This document shows positions 18,298 through 27,187 of a stretch of 64,000 nucleotides of DNA, piece by piece. Source of the DNA: Microbacterium caowuchunii. GTDB taxonomy: Bacteria > Actinomycetota > Actinomycetes > Actinomycetales > Microbacteriaceae. The notes below the pieces were generated by a model. That model was not told the origin of the DNA and did not search any database. It worked only from the letters and a program-made list of their open reading frames with translations. The translations under genes were made by a program, and so were the position numbers. The stretch lies in contig NZ_CP044231.1 in assembly GCF_008727755.1 (NCBI RefSeq), positions 1,674,001 through 1,738,000 on the forward strand, read 5' to 3'. Positions within the stretch are counted from its first letter, which is position 1, and the number at the start of each line of letters is the position of its first letter.

Positions 18298-20303
18298 GCG
18301 AGGTCCTCCGCGGTGTCGACCAGCGTCTTCTGCGCGATCGCCAGCAGGATCCGCTGCACGGCCTCGTCGACCGGGATGCCGTTGGTCTGGGTTCCGTCGC
18401 GGAAACGGAACGAGACGGTCCCTGCGGAGCGGTCCTGCTCCCCCGCGATCAGCTGCAGCGGCACCTTCTGCGTCGTGTGGGTGCGGATCTTCTTCTGCAT
18501 CCGGTCGTCGGAGTGGTCGACCTCGGCACGGACGCCGTGGGCGCGCAGGCGCTCCACGATCGCGTCGAGATAGTCACCGTACTCCGCGGCGACCGGGATG
18601 GCGACGACCTGGACCGGCGACAGCCACACCGGGAAGGCACCGGCGTAGTGCTCGAGGAGGATGGCGAAGAACCGCTCGATCGATCCGAACAGCGCACGGT
18701 GGATCATGATCGGCCGGTGCTTCTCGCCGTCCGGACCGGTGTACTCGAGCTCGAACCGCTCGGGCAGGTTCGGGTCCACCTGCACCGTGGACAGCTGCCA
18801 CACGCGGCCGATCGCGTCGCGCGTCTTCAGGTCGATCTTCGGACCGTAGAACGCGGCCTCGCCGGGGACCTCGGTGAGCTTCAGTCCGCTGGCGATGGCG
18901 ACGTTGCGGAGGGCGTTGGTCGAGTACTCCCAGAACTCGTCCGTCCCGATCCATTTCGACTTCTCGTCGTCGCGCATGGAGAGTTCGAGCTCGAAGTCGT
19001 TCAGACCGAAGTCGCGGAGCATGGAGATCACGAACTCCAGGACCCGCGTGGCCTCCGTCTCGAGCTGCTCGGGGGTGACGAACAGGTGCGAGTCGTCCTG
19101 GGTGAAGCCGCGCACGCGGGTGAGCCCGTGCAGCGCGCCGGAGAGCTCGTTCCGGTAGACGGTGCCGTTCTCCGCGAGCCGCATGGGCAGGTCGCGGTAG
19201 CTGCGCGCACGCTCCTTGTAGATCAGGATGTGCATGGGGCAGTTCATGGGCTTGAGGTAGTAGTCGTTGCCCGCCTTGGTGATGGTGCCCTCGGCATCCC
19301 GCTCCTCATCCATGTGGATGGGCGGGAACATGCCCTCGCGGTACGTCACCAGGTGGTTCGACTGGAGGAACAGGTCCTCCTTGGCGATGTGGGGCGTGTA
19401 GACGTAGGTGTAGCCGCCCTCGACGTGCCGGTGACGGGCGTGCTGCTCCATCTCCATCCGGATGATGCCGCCCTTGGGGTGCCAGACGCTCAGGCCCGAG
19501 CCGATCTCGTCCGGGAACGAGAAGAGGTCCAGCTCCTTGCCGAGCTTGCGGTGGTCGCGCTTGGCGGCCTCCTCCAGGCGCTGCTGGTAGGCGCGGAGGG
19601 CGTCCTTGGTGGGCCAGGCCGTGCCGTAGATGCGCTGCAGCTGCGGGTTCTTCTCGCTGCCGCGCCAGTACGCCCCGGCGATGCGCTGGATGTCCCAGCC
19701 GTTGCCGATGGTGCGCGTAGTGGGCACGTGCGGACCGCGGCAGAGGTCGCGCCAGGCCACCTCGCCATCCTTGGTCACGTTGTCGTAGATGGTGAGCTCA
19801 CCGGCGCCGACCTCGACGGATGCGCCCTCGGCGGCTTCCTTGTTGCCACCCTTGAGGTCGATCAGCTCCAGCTTGAACGGCTCGCCGGCCAGCTCGGCGC
19901 GCGCTTCCTCCTCGGTCACCACGCGGCGGACGAAGCGCTGGTTCTCGCGGACGATGCGCTCCATCTCCTTCTTGATGGCTTTGACGTCCTCGGGCGTGAA
20001 CGGCTCGTCCGTCCCGAAGTCGTAGTAGAAGCCGTCGGTGATCGGCGGGCCGATGCCGAGGTTCGTCTGCGGCTTGATCCGCTGCACGGCCTGGGCCATC
20101 ACATGGGCGGCGGAGTGGCGCAGGATGTCGAGACCGTCGGGCGAATCGATCGTCACCGGCTCCACGGCGTCGTCGGCGGTGACCGACGTCGCGAGGTCCT
20201 TCAGCTCGCCGTTGACCCGGAGGGCGACGACCGAGCGGTCGGGGAAGAGGGCGAAGCCGTCGGCGGGATAGGACACGTCCGACGGAAGGATGACGTCAGT
20301 CAC
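18294..20303 (-). CDS. thrS: Threonine--tRNA ligase
   Basis: Class II aminoacyl-tRNA synthetase charging tRNA-Thr. The 669-residue protein has an N-terminal TGS-like region, then the editing domain with [10 protein letters not shown] (HxxxH). The catalytic core contains [10 protein letters not shown] (zinc Cys) and motif 3 [14 protein letters not shown], and a C-terminal anticodon-binding domain closes it. The first codon is GTG at 20303 behind GGAG. The leader upstream carries a candidate regulatory peptide with two Thr codons and a hairpin. It is coupled to the HIT gene. Confidence 0.97.
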   Translation of the reverse strand: MTDVILPSDVSYPADGFALFPDRSVVALRVNGELKDLATSVTADDAVEPVTIDSPDGLDILRHSAAHVMAQAVQRIKPQTNLGIGPPITDGFYYDFGTDEPFTPEDVKAIKKEMERIVRENQRFVRRVVTEEEARAELAGEPFKLELIDLKGGNKEAAEGASVEVGAGELTIYDNVTKDGEVAWRDLCRGPHVPTTRTIGNGWDIQRIAGAYWRGSEKNPQLQRIYGTAWPTKDALRAYQQRLEEAAKRDHRKLGKELDLFSFPDEIGSGLSVWHPKGGIIRMEMEQHARHRHVEGGYTYVYTPHIAKEDLFLQSNHLVTYREGMFPPIHMDEERDAEGTITKAGNDYYLKPMNCPMHILIYKERARSYRDLPMRLAENGTVYRNELSGALHGLTRVRGFTQDDSHLFVTPEQLETEATRVLEFVISMLRDFGLNDFELELSMRDDEKSKWIGTDEFWEYSTNALRNVAIASGLKLTEVPGEAAFYGPKIDLKTRDAIGRVWQLSTVQVDPNLPERFELEYTGPDGEKHRPIMIHRALFGSIERFFAILLEHYAGAFPVWLSPVQVVAIPVAAEYGDYLDAIVERLRAHGVRAEVDHSDDRMQKKIRTHTTQKVPLQLIAGEQDRSAGTVSFRFRDGTQTNGIPVDEAVQRILLAIAQKTLVDTAEDLA

Positions 20304-20348
20304 GGAAACTCTCCAAGGATGGGGTCTGGTCAGAGGCTACTCAGCTTC

Positions 20349-20365
20349 GGACGCAGCCCGCGTCC
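20349..20365 (-). repeat. Hairpin in the thrS leader
   Basis: Minus strand GGACGC-GGGCT-GCGTCC, a 6-bp stem with a 5-base loop, located 7 bases after the stop codon of the candidate leader peptide and 45 bases before thrS. It could be the terminator or sequester arm of an attenuator. It is short and lacks a T-run. Confidence 0.4.
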
Positions 20366-20372
20366 TGCCCGC

Positions 20373-20453
20373 TCAGGCCTGCAGCGTTCGAGTGCCGATG
20401 TCGCCGACGCACGCAGCGCGGATCACGCCGACGGAGCGTGCGAGGAGATCCAT
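20373..20453 (-). CDS. Candidate thrS leader peptide (26 residues, probably leaderless)
   Basis: An ATG-initiated 26-codon frame ending in TGA lies 69 bases upstream of thrS. It begins MDLLARSVGV and ends with DIGTRTLQA, so two Thr codons (ACT, ACG) lie five and three codons before the C-terminal Ala. A -10 hexamer TAGACT ends six bases before the ATG, so the transcript would begin at the A of the ATG, a leaderless arrangement common in actinobacteria. The context suggests ribosome-mediated attenuation by threonyl-tRNA supply. Only two Thr codons are present, fewer than in classical thr leaders, and one Cys and several Arg codons could matter instead. Confidence 0.45.
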   Translation of the reverse strand: MDLLARSVGVIRAACVGDIGTRTLQA

Positions 20454-20459
20454 CTCGCC

Positions 20460-20465
20460 AGTCTA
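20460..20465 (-). promoter_or_regulatory. Candidate -10 element for the thrS leader transcript
   Basis: Minus-strand TAGACT, with six bases to the ATG of the leader peptide. The -35 region is GC-rich and not recognisable. Confidence 0.5.
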
Positions 20466-20538
20466 TCGCGCGCGCCTCGGCGCCCACCCGCGACCCGGCT
20501 CGTGCGGCCGGATGCGGACGGGCACCGAGGGCGCCGCG

Positions 20539-22248
20539 TCAGAAGGCCTGCTCGATCCAGGAGTCGCCGGTCACGTCCTCGCCGAGGATCGTGCCCACGA
20601 CATCCGCCGTCCCCTCGTAGATGGGGGCCCCGGATGCCGCGAACTCCTGGTCCTGCAGACGCGTCGTGACGGTGAACTCGGCGTCGAAGGACGGGATCTC
20701 CACACGGTACTGCTGGGCGTACGCGCGCCCGGTGCGCGGGCTGGTCCACAGCTCGCCGATCGGCGTGATCCGGCTGGCGACGTAGTAGAGCTCGCCCGCC
20801 TCGTCCTGCAGCGTGGAGTAGGCGTCGACGGTCACGTCGATCTCGGGCTTGTAGCCTTCGCCGATGACCCCGGCGTTGAAGATCGTGTAGCCGTTGTCGA
20901 GCTGCATATCCTGCAGGAGCCAGCGGATGCGGGAGTCGGAGGAGTTCCCCCCGAAGTAGCCGTACTCGTGGTCCATCCACGTCGTCCCGGTCACCTCGAA
21001 CACCTCGTCGTCGATCGACACGGTGCCGGCGGCGTCGAGGCGGGTGTAGGAGAAGTAGTAGTTGTCCTCGGTGATCGAGTGCGTCTCGGCGCTCGGCTCG
21101 ATGCCCGTCCCGAAGACGTAGAACGGCCGGCCCTGCTGCGAGAAGGTGAGGTCGAACTCGATCTCGCTGCCGGACTCCGCATCCGTGACGAGGGCCTGCA
21201 CGGCGATGTCCTGACTCGGATCCTCCTGCGGCGCCGTCATCGACACCGCGTTGCGGACCACCCGCGCCTCGGCGCCGGAACCGCCACCCCCGCTGAGGGT
21301 CACGGTCGGCGTGCCGGTGTACCCGGATCCGGGCTGGAGCAGCACGATCTGCCCCACAGCGTCGCCGTCCAGGACGGCCATCGCGGAGGCCCCGGAGCCG
21401 TCGCCCTCGATCGTGACGGTCGGTGCGTCCGTGTATCCGGAGCCGCCCGCCAGCACGTTGAACCCGCCGACCGCCCACTCGCGGTCACCGATGCGTGCGT
21501 ACCAGTCCTTGCTCGGATCGCCCTCGGCCCACGTGGACACGTCGAAGTTGCCCAGGGGCTCGGGTACGTAGATCTGGGTGTGCTCGTAGTGCTGTTCGGC
21601 GTCGATGTCGCTCAGGGAGACCTGCGTCATCGCGAAGCCCTGGCCGACGAAGGAGCTGGCGTTGACCTCGAAGCCGAACTCCCGGTCGCCGGCACGCAGC
21701 GTGCCCACGTGCCACCACCACTCGGTGGGCGCGTCCTTGTGCCGGTACATGTCCTTCGGCTGACTGAGCACGACCTTGTCGGCGGGCACCGGATCGGGCT
21801 TCGTGTCTCCGGTCCAGATCGGATTGTCCGGGGTCGCACCCGTCGGGGCGAGGACTCCGCCCGGCCAGGCGGAGGCGAGCAGCGCGGCGATCACGAGGGT
21901 CGCGAGCGCGAGGGCTCCCGGAACAGCGGGGACGACCGGATTCTCCTTGCGACGCAGGTGCACGATGACCGCACCGATCATCAGCGCGGTGAGCACGAGA
22001 GCGCACGCCGCGACGACCCACCACGCCAGGGGCGCCCACTGGTCCTGCAGCACGAGCGCTGCAACGATGCCCGCGGCGGCAACGACCTCGACCAGCCCGA
22101 TGAGCCTCACCACGGGACCGGGGACCCGCTGGGTCCAGGCCATGCCCCAGGAGATCAGACGCCGCTTCGGCGCGAACAGCTTCACCCCTCCGGCCAGAAC
22201 GAACAGCAGCGAGACCAGCCCGCCGAAAACCCACAGCGCGACAACCAC
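20539..22248 (-). CDS. DoxX-like membrane domain fused to a CrtC/AttH lipocalin-like domain
   Basis: A 569-residue protein. Residues 1-100 form a four-helix DoxX-like membrane domain and residues 110-130 another helix. Residues 150-569 resemble the hydroxyneurosporene synthase (CrtC)/AttH lipocalin-like family, with EWWWHVGTL at 176 and TWMDHEYG at 423 as the typical pair of motifs. Inserted at about 268-330 is a tandem repeat of the type GSGYTxxPTVTI...GSGA, a beta-repeat seen in surface proteins. The catalytic domain should lie outside the membrane. CrtC proteins hydrate carotenoids, but no carotenoid gene is nearby, so the substrate is unknown. GTG 22248 follows GAGAGGGG. Confidence 0.65.
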   Translation of the reverse strand: MVVALWVFGGLVSLLFVLAGGVKLFAPKRRLISWGMAWTQRVPGPVVRLIGLVEVVAAAGIVAALVLQDQWAPLAWWVVAACALVLTALMIGAVIVHLRRKENPVVPAVPGALALATLVIAALLASAWPGGVLAPTGATPDNPIWTGDTKPDPVPADKVVLSQPKDMYRHKDAPTEWWWHVGTLRAGDREFGFEVNASSFVGQGFAMTQVSLSDIDAEQHYEHTQIYVPEPLGNFDVSTWAEGDPSKDWYARIGDREWAVGGFNVLAGGSGYTDAPTVTIEGDGSGASAMAVLDGDAVGQIVLLQPGSGYTGTPTVTLSGGGGSGAEARVVRNAVSMTAPQEDPSQDIAVQALVTDAESGSEIEFDLTFSQQGRPFYVFGTGIEPSAETHSITEDNYYFSYTRLDAAGTVSIDDEVFEVTGTTWMDHEYGYFGGNSSDSRIRWLLQDMQLDNGYTIFNAGVIGEGYKPEIDVTVDAYSTLQDEAGELYYVASRITPIGELWTSPRTGRAYAQQYRVEIPSFDAEFTVTTRLQDQEFAASGAPIYEGTADVVGTILGEDVTGDSWIEQAF

Positions 22249-22354
22249 GCGAGACCCCTCTCATCGTCGGGCTCGTGCGAAGGCGGCGGCGCCCCGCGCC
22301 GTCACCTGCATCCGCCCCTCAGGGCACGCCGATCGGCGGATCCCCCGACGGGTC

Positions 22355-22360
22355 AGGCTA
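22355..22360 (-). promoter_or_regulatory. Candidate -10 element for the DoxX/CrtC-like gene
   Basis: Minus-strand TAGCCT in the 243-base divergent gap, implying a leader of about 100 bases. Weak evidence, no -35. Confidence 0.3.
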
Positions 22361-22373
22361 ACGGCGCGGCCGT

Positions 22374-22402
22374 CCCGGGCGGGAAAACCCCCGGTGCCCG
22401 GG
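22374..22402. repeat. GC-rich hairpin between divergent genes
   Basis: CCCGGGC (22374-22380) pairs with GCCCGGG (22396-22402), and inside it GGG-AAAA-CCC can pair. It lies between the DoxX/CrtC-like gene and the ArsB-type transporter and could be a regulatory hairpin or protein site. Confidence 0.35.
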
Positions 22403-22491
22403 CGAGTTTCAGAGAAGATGAGATGTCGGCATCCCTCGAGACGGCGGGTGTCCGGCGCGCGTGCGCCCCCGCCGGGCCCGATGATGGATGA

Positions 22492-23643
22492 GTGAAGCTC
22501 GCCCTGGTCGGATGCGGTCTGCTCGGCGCGAGCGTGATCGCCATGGCGTCCGGTGTCCTGCCCGTCGACGAGGCGCGGACGATCGCGGAGCGGGTCTGGC
22601 CGGTGCTGGTGTTCGTGGCCTCGGTGACGGTCGTCGCCGAACTCGCCGCACGAGCCGGCGTCTTCGACGTGACGGCGAGTCTCCTCGCGCGGCTCTCTCG
22701 GGGTCGCACGATCGTCCTCTGGCTTCTCGTCGTGCTCCTCGCCGTCCTGTGCACGGCCTTCCTCTCCCTGGACACCACCGCCGTTCTGCTCACCCCCGTG
22801 GTGATCGCGGTGGCACGCGCGAACGGCCTGCCCGCCCTGCCGTTCGCGTTCACGACGGTGTGGCTGGCCAACACCGCCTCCCTCGTGCTCCCGGTGTCGA
22901 ACCTCACCAACCTGCTCGCGGTGCACCGAATGCCGTCCGCGGACCCGGCTGCGTTCGTGCTCCTGATGGCCGGTCCGGCGGCCATCGCCATCGGCATCAC
23001 GGTGCTGCTGCTCTGGGTGCGATACGCGACGCGTCTGCGTGGACGGTTCGCCCCTGCGCCGCTCCCCCACCTCGTCGACCCCGTGCTGTTCTGGATCAGC
23101 GCAGGCACGGTCACGGCGATGATGCCTCTGCTCGTGTCCGGCCTCGAGCCCTGGATCCCGGCGACCGTCGCTGCCCTCGTGCTGCTGGCGGTCTACGGAT
23201 GGCGAGCTCGCGGGGCGCTGCATCCTTCGCTCGTGCCCTGGTCGATGCTGCTGTTCGCCTCCGGGCTCTTCCTGGCCGCGGGGGTCGCCGATGCCGCGGG
23301 CCTCCTCCAGCTCGTCACCGCCTGGCTGGGATCGGGCGACGACCTCGCCTCCCTGTGGGGAGTGGCGGGCGCCGGCGCGTTGGCGGCCAACGTCAACAAC
23401 AACCTGCCGGCCTATCTCGCTCTCGAACCGGCAGCGGCCGACTCGCCGGCGCGACTGGCGGCTCTTCTGGTCGGGGTCAACGCCGGGCCGCTCGTCACGC
23501 CCTGGGCGTCGCTCGCGACCCTGCTCTGGCACGCGCGTCTGCGCGCCGAGGGCGTGGAGGTCCCGTGGCGGCACTTCGTGCTGTGGGGCCTCCTGGCCGC
23601 ACCCCTCGTGGTGGCACTCGCCGTCCTGCCGCTCGCCCGCTGA
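22492..23643 (+). CDS. ArsB/NhaD-family (SLC13-like) membrane transporter
   Basis: A 383-residue, almost wholly hydrophobic protein with about 10-11 membrane helices in two related halves. The segments TAFLSLDTTAVLLTPVV and VWLANTASLVLPVSNLTNLL match the ion-transporter (ArsB/NhaD/CitM) superfamily; the second half repeats the pattern with AANVNNNLPAYLAL. Substrate could be arsenite, sodium/proton or an organic anion. No arsR, arsC or ATPase is nearby, so an arsenic role is not supported by context. The start is GTG 22492. Confidence 0.75.
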   Translation: MKLALVGCGLLGASVIAMASGVLPVDEARTIAERVWPVLVFVASVTVVAELAARAGVFDVTASLLARLSRGRTIVLWLLVVLLAVLCTAFLSLDTTAVLLTPVVIAVARANGLPALPFAFTTVWLANTASLVLPVSNLTNLLAVHRMPSADPAAFVLLMAGPAAIAIGITVLLLWVRYATRLRGRFAPAPLPHLVDPVLFWISAGTVTAMMPLLVSGLEPWIPATVAALVLLAVYGWRARGALHPSLVPWSMLLFASGLFLAAGVADAAGLLQLVTAWLGSGDDLASLWGVAGAGALAANVNNNLPAYLALEPAAADSPARLAALLVGVNAGPLVTPWASLATLLWHARLRAEGVEVPWRHFVLWGLLAAPLVVALAVLPLAR

Positions 23644-23719
23644 CGGGCCCCGGGTCGCCGGCGGCGCCACGCACCCGCACTACGGCCCGGGGCCCGACCC
23701 GGTGCGCCATAGTGAACGC

Positions 23720-24109
23720 ATGCGCGATCTCACCCCGGACGATCTCGGCGTCCTGCTGTCGTTGTTCGCCGTGCTGCTGCTGGCCTTCGGCCTCGACTTC
23801 CATCTCTCCAAGCGCTCCGCCGCCCGTCACCGGGAACGCGCGGTGGTCTTCGTGCTGATCAGCGTGCTGGGGCAGGCCACCACCGCACTGTCGCTCGTGC
23901 TCACCTGGGTCGCGGTGTGGAGCCCGATCGCCTGGGAGCGGATCGACGATCTGCTGGTGTTCATCCCGGGTTCGATCGCGGTGCTCTGCGCGGTCATCCT
24001 GACCGGGGAGACGACGGTGGTACGGATGCTGGCCCTGCTGGGTTCCCCGCGAAGTCGGGACCGTTCGGCGTCACGGGGCTCGCAGCCGCTGGAGACGGGA
24101 CGCAACTGA
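23720..24109 (+). CDS. Small three-helix membrane protein, function unknown
   Basis: A 129-residue protein with hydrophobic segments at about residues 11-24, 42-62 and 76-96, followed by a basic, Ser/Arg-rich cytoplasmic tail. Its stop overlaps the next gene's start by one base (TGATG), so the two are likely co-expressed. I do not recognise the family. Confidence 0.7.
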   Translation: MRDLTPDDLGVLLSLFAVLLLAFGLDFHLSKRSAARHRERAVVFVLISVLGQATTALSLVLTWVAVWSPIAWERIDDLLVFIPGSIAVLCAVILTGETTVVRMLALLGSPRSRDRSASRGSQPLETGRN

Positions 24110-24996
24110 TGAGCGCGGGCGACGGCTCCACCGCGGCGCAGCGCACCCACCGCTACCTGCGGCTGTCACTCGCCCTCATCGTCGTGGCCCTGCTCACGGC
24201 CGTCGCCTCGCAGGTGATCGTCACGGGCCGCCCCCCGCTCCTGTCGATCAGCCACTACTTCTACACCCCGGCCGGCGGCGTGTTCACCGCATGCCTCGTC
24301 GCCGTCGCGCTGGCGCTGCTCGCCCTCTCCGGACGCGACGCGGAGAGCATGTTCCTCAACGTGGCGGCGGTCTTCGCCCCGCTGATCGCGATCATCCCCA
24401 CCGGCTACGAAACGGATGCCGCGACCCCCGAACGCGTGTGCCCGGCGGACACACCCTGCGTGCCCGAGGAGTTCCTGCCGACGGTGCGGACGGGCGTCGT
24501 CGTGTACATCGTGATGGTCGTCATCGTCGCGGCCCTCGCGCTCGTGCTCCGCCGCATCCAGCGTCAGCGCGCGGCCGGCACGCTCATCCCGGTGGTGCTC
24601 GCGCTCGTGGTCGCGGTCTCGATCGGACTCTTCGCCTTCGTGGCCCCGCTGAACGAGGGCTTCCCATTCAACGACGCGCTGCCGTTGGACTTGCACTACG
24701 CGGTGACGATCGCTTTCTTCGCCGCCTTCGGCGTGGTGCCGGCGATCAACGCGTGGCCGCGGGAGCGGGAGGCCGGCGAGGCGCCGGTCAGACCGTGGCA
24801 TCGTGCCGTCTACACGGCTGCGCCGATCGCCCTCGCCGTCGACCTCGTGCTCATGCTGGTCCTCACCCCGGTGTGGCCGGGCGCGGTCTTCTGGGGCGAA
24901 TCCGGCGCCCTCCTGGTATTCGCGGCGTTCTGGGTCGTGCAGACGATCCAGCGGTGGAACGAGCCGGACCCCCGCAGTCTCCGCGCAACCGGGTAG
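24109..24996 (+). CDS. Seven-to-eight-helix membrane protein, function unknown
   Basis: A 295-residue membrane protein. Helices alternate with short loops. One extracytoplasmic loop (residues ~100-125) carries a Cys pair (VCPADTPCVPEE) that could form a disulfide. The motif HYFYTPAGGVFT near residue 48 stands out as potentially functional. It starts at the ATG overlapping the upstream stop codon, forming a two-gene unit with the small membrane protein. No family recognised. Confidence 0.75.
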   Translation: MSAGDGSTAAQRTHRYLRLSLALIVVALLTAVASQVIVTGRPPLLSISHYFYTPAGGVFTACLVAVALALLALSGRDAESMFLNVAAVFAPLIAIIPTGYETDAATPERVCPADTPCVPEEFLPTVRTGVVVYIVMVVIVAALALVLRRIQRQRAAGTLIPVVLALVVAVSIGLFAFVAPLNEGFPFNDALPLDLHYAVTIAFFAAFGVVPAINAWPREREAGEAPVRPWHRAVYTAAPIALAVDLVLMLVLTPVWPGAVFWGESGALLVFAAFWVVQTIQRWNEPDPRSLRATG

Positions 24997-25025
24997 CGCC
25001 CGTCGTGCGCGGCGCGCGGGAGGTG

Positions 25026-25922
25026 TCAGCCCTTCGCCCGACGCTCGGCCGCGGCGGCTCGGGCTCGGGCGGTTTCCGCCCGTTCCTTCGCCTCGGCCCG
25101 TTCCGCATCCAGTTCCTCCGCATGGGCGCGGGAGCGTTCCGCCTCCTGCCGCGCCGCGGACAGTTCCGCTTCGAGCTCGGTCACGCGTTCGGCGATCCCG
25201 TCGGCGTGCTCTCGCGCCGCGACCGCCCGCTCCTCGACGTCGTGAGCGACGTCCTCCGCGCGCGTCGCCTCCTCCCCGGCGATCCGGGCCTCCTCGGCCC
25301 GTGCTGCCCGCTCCGCCTCTGCGGCCTCGCCCCGCTTCCCGTCGCCGGCCTCCGTCCGCCCCCGAGTCCGTGACGCGGGTCGATCCGCGGATTCCGGCTC
25401 CGGCGGATCGAGGTACCCGGCGACGGCGTCCGCCAGGTCCGCGGGCGCGGCCGCCGATGCCTCGAGCGGACGCAGGAGCCGACCGGACGCGACGGCATTC
25501 GCGGCGCCCGGATCGAACATCGCGGCGTTCAGGGTCTCGCGCACGGAGTCCAGCGTGGCGGCGCTCACCCGTTCACCGCGCGTCTCGGCCAGCGCGGCCG
25601 CGTTCCGGGCCAGTGCGTCCACGAGCCGGCGGCGCTCCCGGCCGAGGCGGGCGAGCTCCTGCGCATCGAGCTGCGCCTGCGCGGCACGGAGCCGGGCGGC
25701 GAGCTCCAGGGCCTGCCCGAGGTCGTCCGGGCGCTCCTTGCCGAACAGGTTCACGATCCACGCGGAGAGCAGGGGCTTGCGCAGGCCCCGCACGGCAGCG
25801 GCGAGATCGGGATCCGATTCCTCCGCTGCGCGGGTCTTGCGGGCGGAGACGAACTCCGACGGCGGCACCGCGAGGAGTTCCCGCGCGATCTCGTCGATCC
25901 TCGCTTCCGGGTCAGCGGCCAT
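25026..25922 (-). CDS. Conserved coiled-coil protein of unknown function
   Basis: A 298-residue soluble protein. The N-terminal half has a conserved-looking block with VPPSEFVSARKTRA and LRKPLLSAWIVNLF, then helices. The C-terminal third (from about residue 195) is almost pure Ala/Glu/Arg coiled coil. This resembles a hypothetical family widespread in actinobacteria; function unknown. ATG 25922. It converges with the membrane-protein pair and has no obvious partner. Confidence 0.75.
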   Translation of the reverse strand: MAADPEARIDEIARELLAVPPSEFVSARKTRAAEESDPDLAAAVRGLRKPLLSAWIVNLFGKERPDDLGQALELAARLRAAQAQLDAQELARLGRERRRLVDALARNAAALAETRGERVSAATLDSVRETLNAAMFDPGAANAVASGRLLRPLEASAAAPADLADAVAGYLDPPEPESADRPASRTRGRTEAGDGKRGEAAEAERAARAEEARIAGEEATRAEDVAHDVEERAVAAREHADGIAERVTELEAELSAARQEAERSRAHAEELDAERAEAKERAETARARAAAAERRAKG

Positions 25923-25969
25923 GCCGGTATTCTGCCCGAGCCGCCGGGGCGGGTCGGGAGCGCGTCGCG

Positions 25970-26572
25970 TCAGCCGGCCGGGTAATTCGTCCGCAGGAGC
26001 TGCGCGAGATGTGCCGCGTTGCGCGCGGCGGTCGCCGTCGCCGAGGCGACCTGCTCGGGCACCTCAGGGAGCTCGAGGTAATCCGTCGTGTGCATCGCCT
26101 CGCCGTTCCAGTAGACCGCCGCCTGCGCGGGGATCGTGTAGCCGACGTCGTTCAGGGCCTGGAACAGATCGGCCGTGATCTTGTGGGCACCGTCCTCGTT
26201 GCCTACCACGACGACCAGCGCGACCTTCCCGAACGGGATCGGGCGGCCTTCGGCATCCGTCTCCGAGAGCTCGGCATCGAGCCGTTCCAGGACGCGGGCG
26301 GCGACGCTGGAGTGGTGCCCCATCCACGTGGGCGTCGCGAGCACCAGGATGTCCGCGGTCAGGATGCGGGACCGGATCTGCGGCCACTGGTCGCCACCGC
26401 CCATGTCCTTCTCCACGCCGGGGCGGACGTCGAAGTCCACGACGCGGATCTCGCCATCCAGGGTCACGCCCTGTTCGCTCAGTGCGGCGGCGACCTCGCC
26501 GGCGAGCTTGTGCGTGCTCGAATCGGCGGGCGAGGGCTTCAGGGTGCAGTTCAGGACCAGCGCGGAGGTCAT
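25970..26572 (-). CDS. Flavodoxin-family NAD(P)H-dependent oxidoreductase
   Basis: A 200-residue FMN reductase/flavodoxin-like protein. The N-terminal strand and phosphate loop (ALVLNCTLKPSPADSSTHKL) and the FMN-ring loop (LATPTWMGHHSSVAARVLER) fit the NADPH-dependent FMN reductase fold. ATG 26572 is preceded by GGAAAGG six bases away; open frame upstream has no start signal. Substrate unknown, possibly quinone or nitro-compound reduction. Confidence 0.85.
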   Translation of the reverse strand: MTSALVLNCTLKPSPADSSTHKLAGEVAAALSEQGVTLDGEIRVVDFDVRPGVEKDMGGGDQWPQIRSRILTADILVLATPTWMGHHSSVAARVLERLDAELSETDAEGRPIPFGKVALVVVVGNEDGAHKITADLFQALNDVGYTIPAQAAVYWNGEAMHTTDYLELPEVPEQVASATATAARNAAHLAQLLRTNYPAG

Positions 26573-26735
26573 GGGTACCTTTCCGCCGGTGCACGGCTGC
26601 GCCGCACGCGGCACGACCGTACCGGACCGGCGACGTCGGTGCGGGTGTCGGACACCCAGCGTGCATCGGACACCATGCCGGTCGCATCGGGTTGACAGCC
26701 GTGCCTCGTCCGGTGAACGGACGGGCACGGACCCG

Positions 26736-27005
26736 TCACGCGCGCCGGATGCTCAGCAACTGCCACCCCTCCGGGACCTTCGCCATAAGGGCGTCGCGGT
26801 CCTCGGCCTCGATCTGCTGAAGTCCGTCACGCCGGGCGAACGTGGCGGTGGCGTGGAGCTCCGTCGTGCCCTTGGCCGGCAACGCCGGGGCGGAGACGAG
26901 TTCCCAGCCCTCGGGTGCGGTCAGCTGCTCGGCGATGGCACGCAGGCCCTCGCCTTTCACCTCGACGGTGCGGGTTTCGATGGGACGGATGAGGCCGATC
27001 AGCAT
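26736..27005 (-). CDS. Small conserved protein with repeated PEGWxL motif, function unknown
   Basis: An 89-residue soluble protein beginning MLIGLIRPIETRTVEVKGEG. Two copies of a PEGW-[EQ]-L-[VL]-S motif occur (residues 31-38 and 78-85), suggesting an internal duplication or symmetric beta structure. It lies between a flavodoxin-like gene and the tRNA cluster on the same strand. Codon use matches the neighbours. Confidence 0.65.
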   Translation of the reverse strand: MLIGLIRPIETRTVEVKGEGLRAIAEQLTAPEGWELVSAPALPAKGTTELHATATFARRDGLQQIEAEDRDALMAKVPEGWQLLSIRRA

Positions 27006-27055
27006 GATTCCAGGGTACGTTCCCGCACCGCCGCGCCCCGGGCCGGGAAACGAAG

Positions 27056-27079
27056 AAAACCCCCGGTTTCCCGGGGGTT
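27056..27079 (-). terminator. Rho-independent terminator after the tRNA-Gly/Cys/Val cluster
   Basis: Minus strand AACCCCCGG-GAAA-CCGGGGGTT followed by TTC TTC after the shared T residues; 9-bp stem with a GAAA tetraloop, nine bases beyond tRNA-Val. The plus strand also ends in TTTCTCTC, so it may work both ways. Confidence 0.8.
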
Positions 27080-27087
27080 TCTCTCTG

Positions 27088-27159
27088 TGGGCGATACTGG
27101 GATCGAACCAGTGACCTCTTCCGTGTCAGGGAAGCGCGCTACCGCTGCGCCAATCGCCC
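27088..27159 (-). tRNA. tRNA-Val(GAC)
   Basis: Cloverleaf of 72 bases without an encoded CCA. The acceptor stem is GGGCGAT/ATCGCCC with discriminator A. The anticodon stem CTTCC/GGAAG closes the loop CTGACAC, giving anticodon GAC. The T loop has TTCGATC. It reads GUC and GUU, and is the last tRNA of the minus-strand cluster, with a terminator right after it. Confidence 0.95.
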
Positions 27160-27187
27160 ATAGTGCTACCGGGTTTTCACCCAGGAG

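Noticed and set aside
20304..20538. T-box riboswitch upstream of thrS
   Set aside because: No T-box sequence or specifier-loop architecture is visible; the leader instead shows a short open frame and a small hairpin.
22492..23643. Arsenite efflux gene as part of an ars operon
   Set aside because: The transporter resembles ArsB but no arsR, arsC or other ars gene is present, so only the superfamily is claimed.
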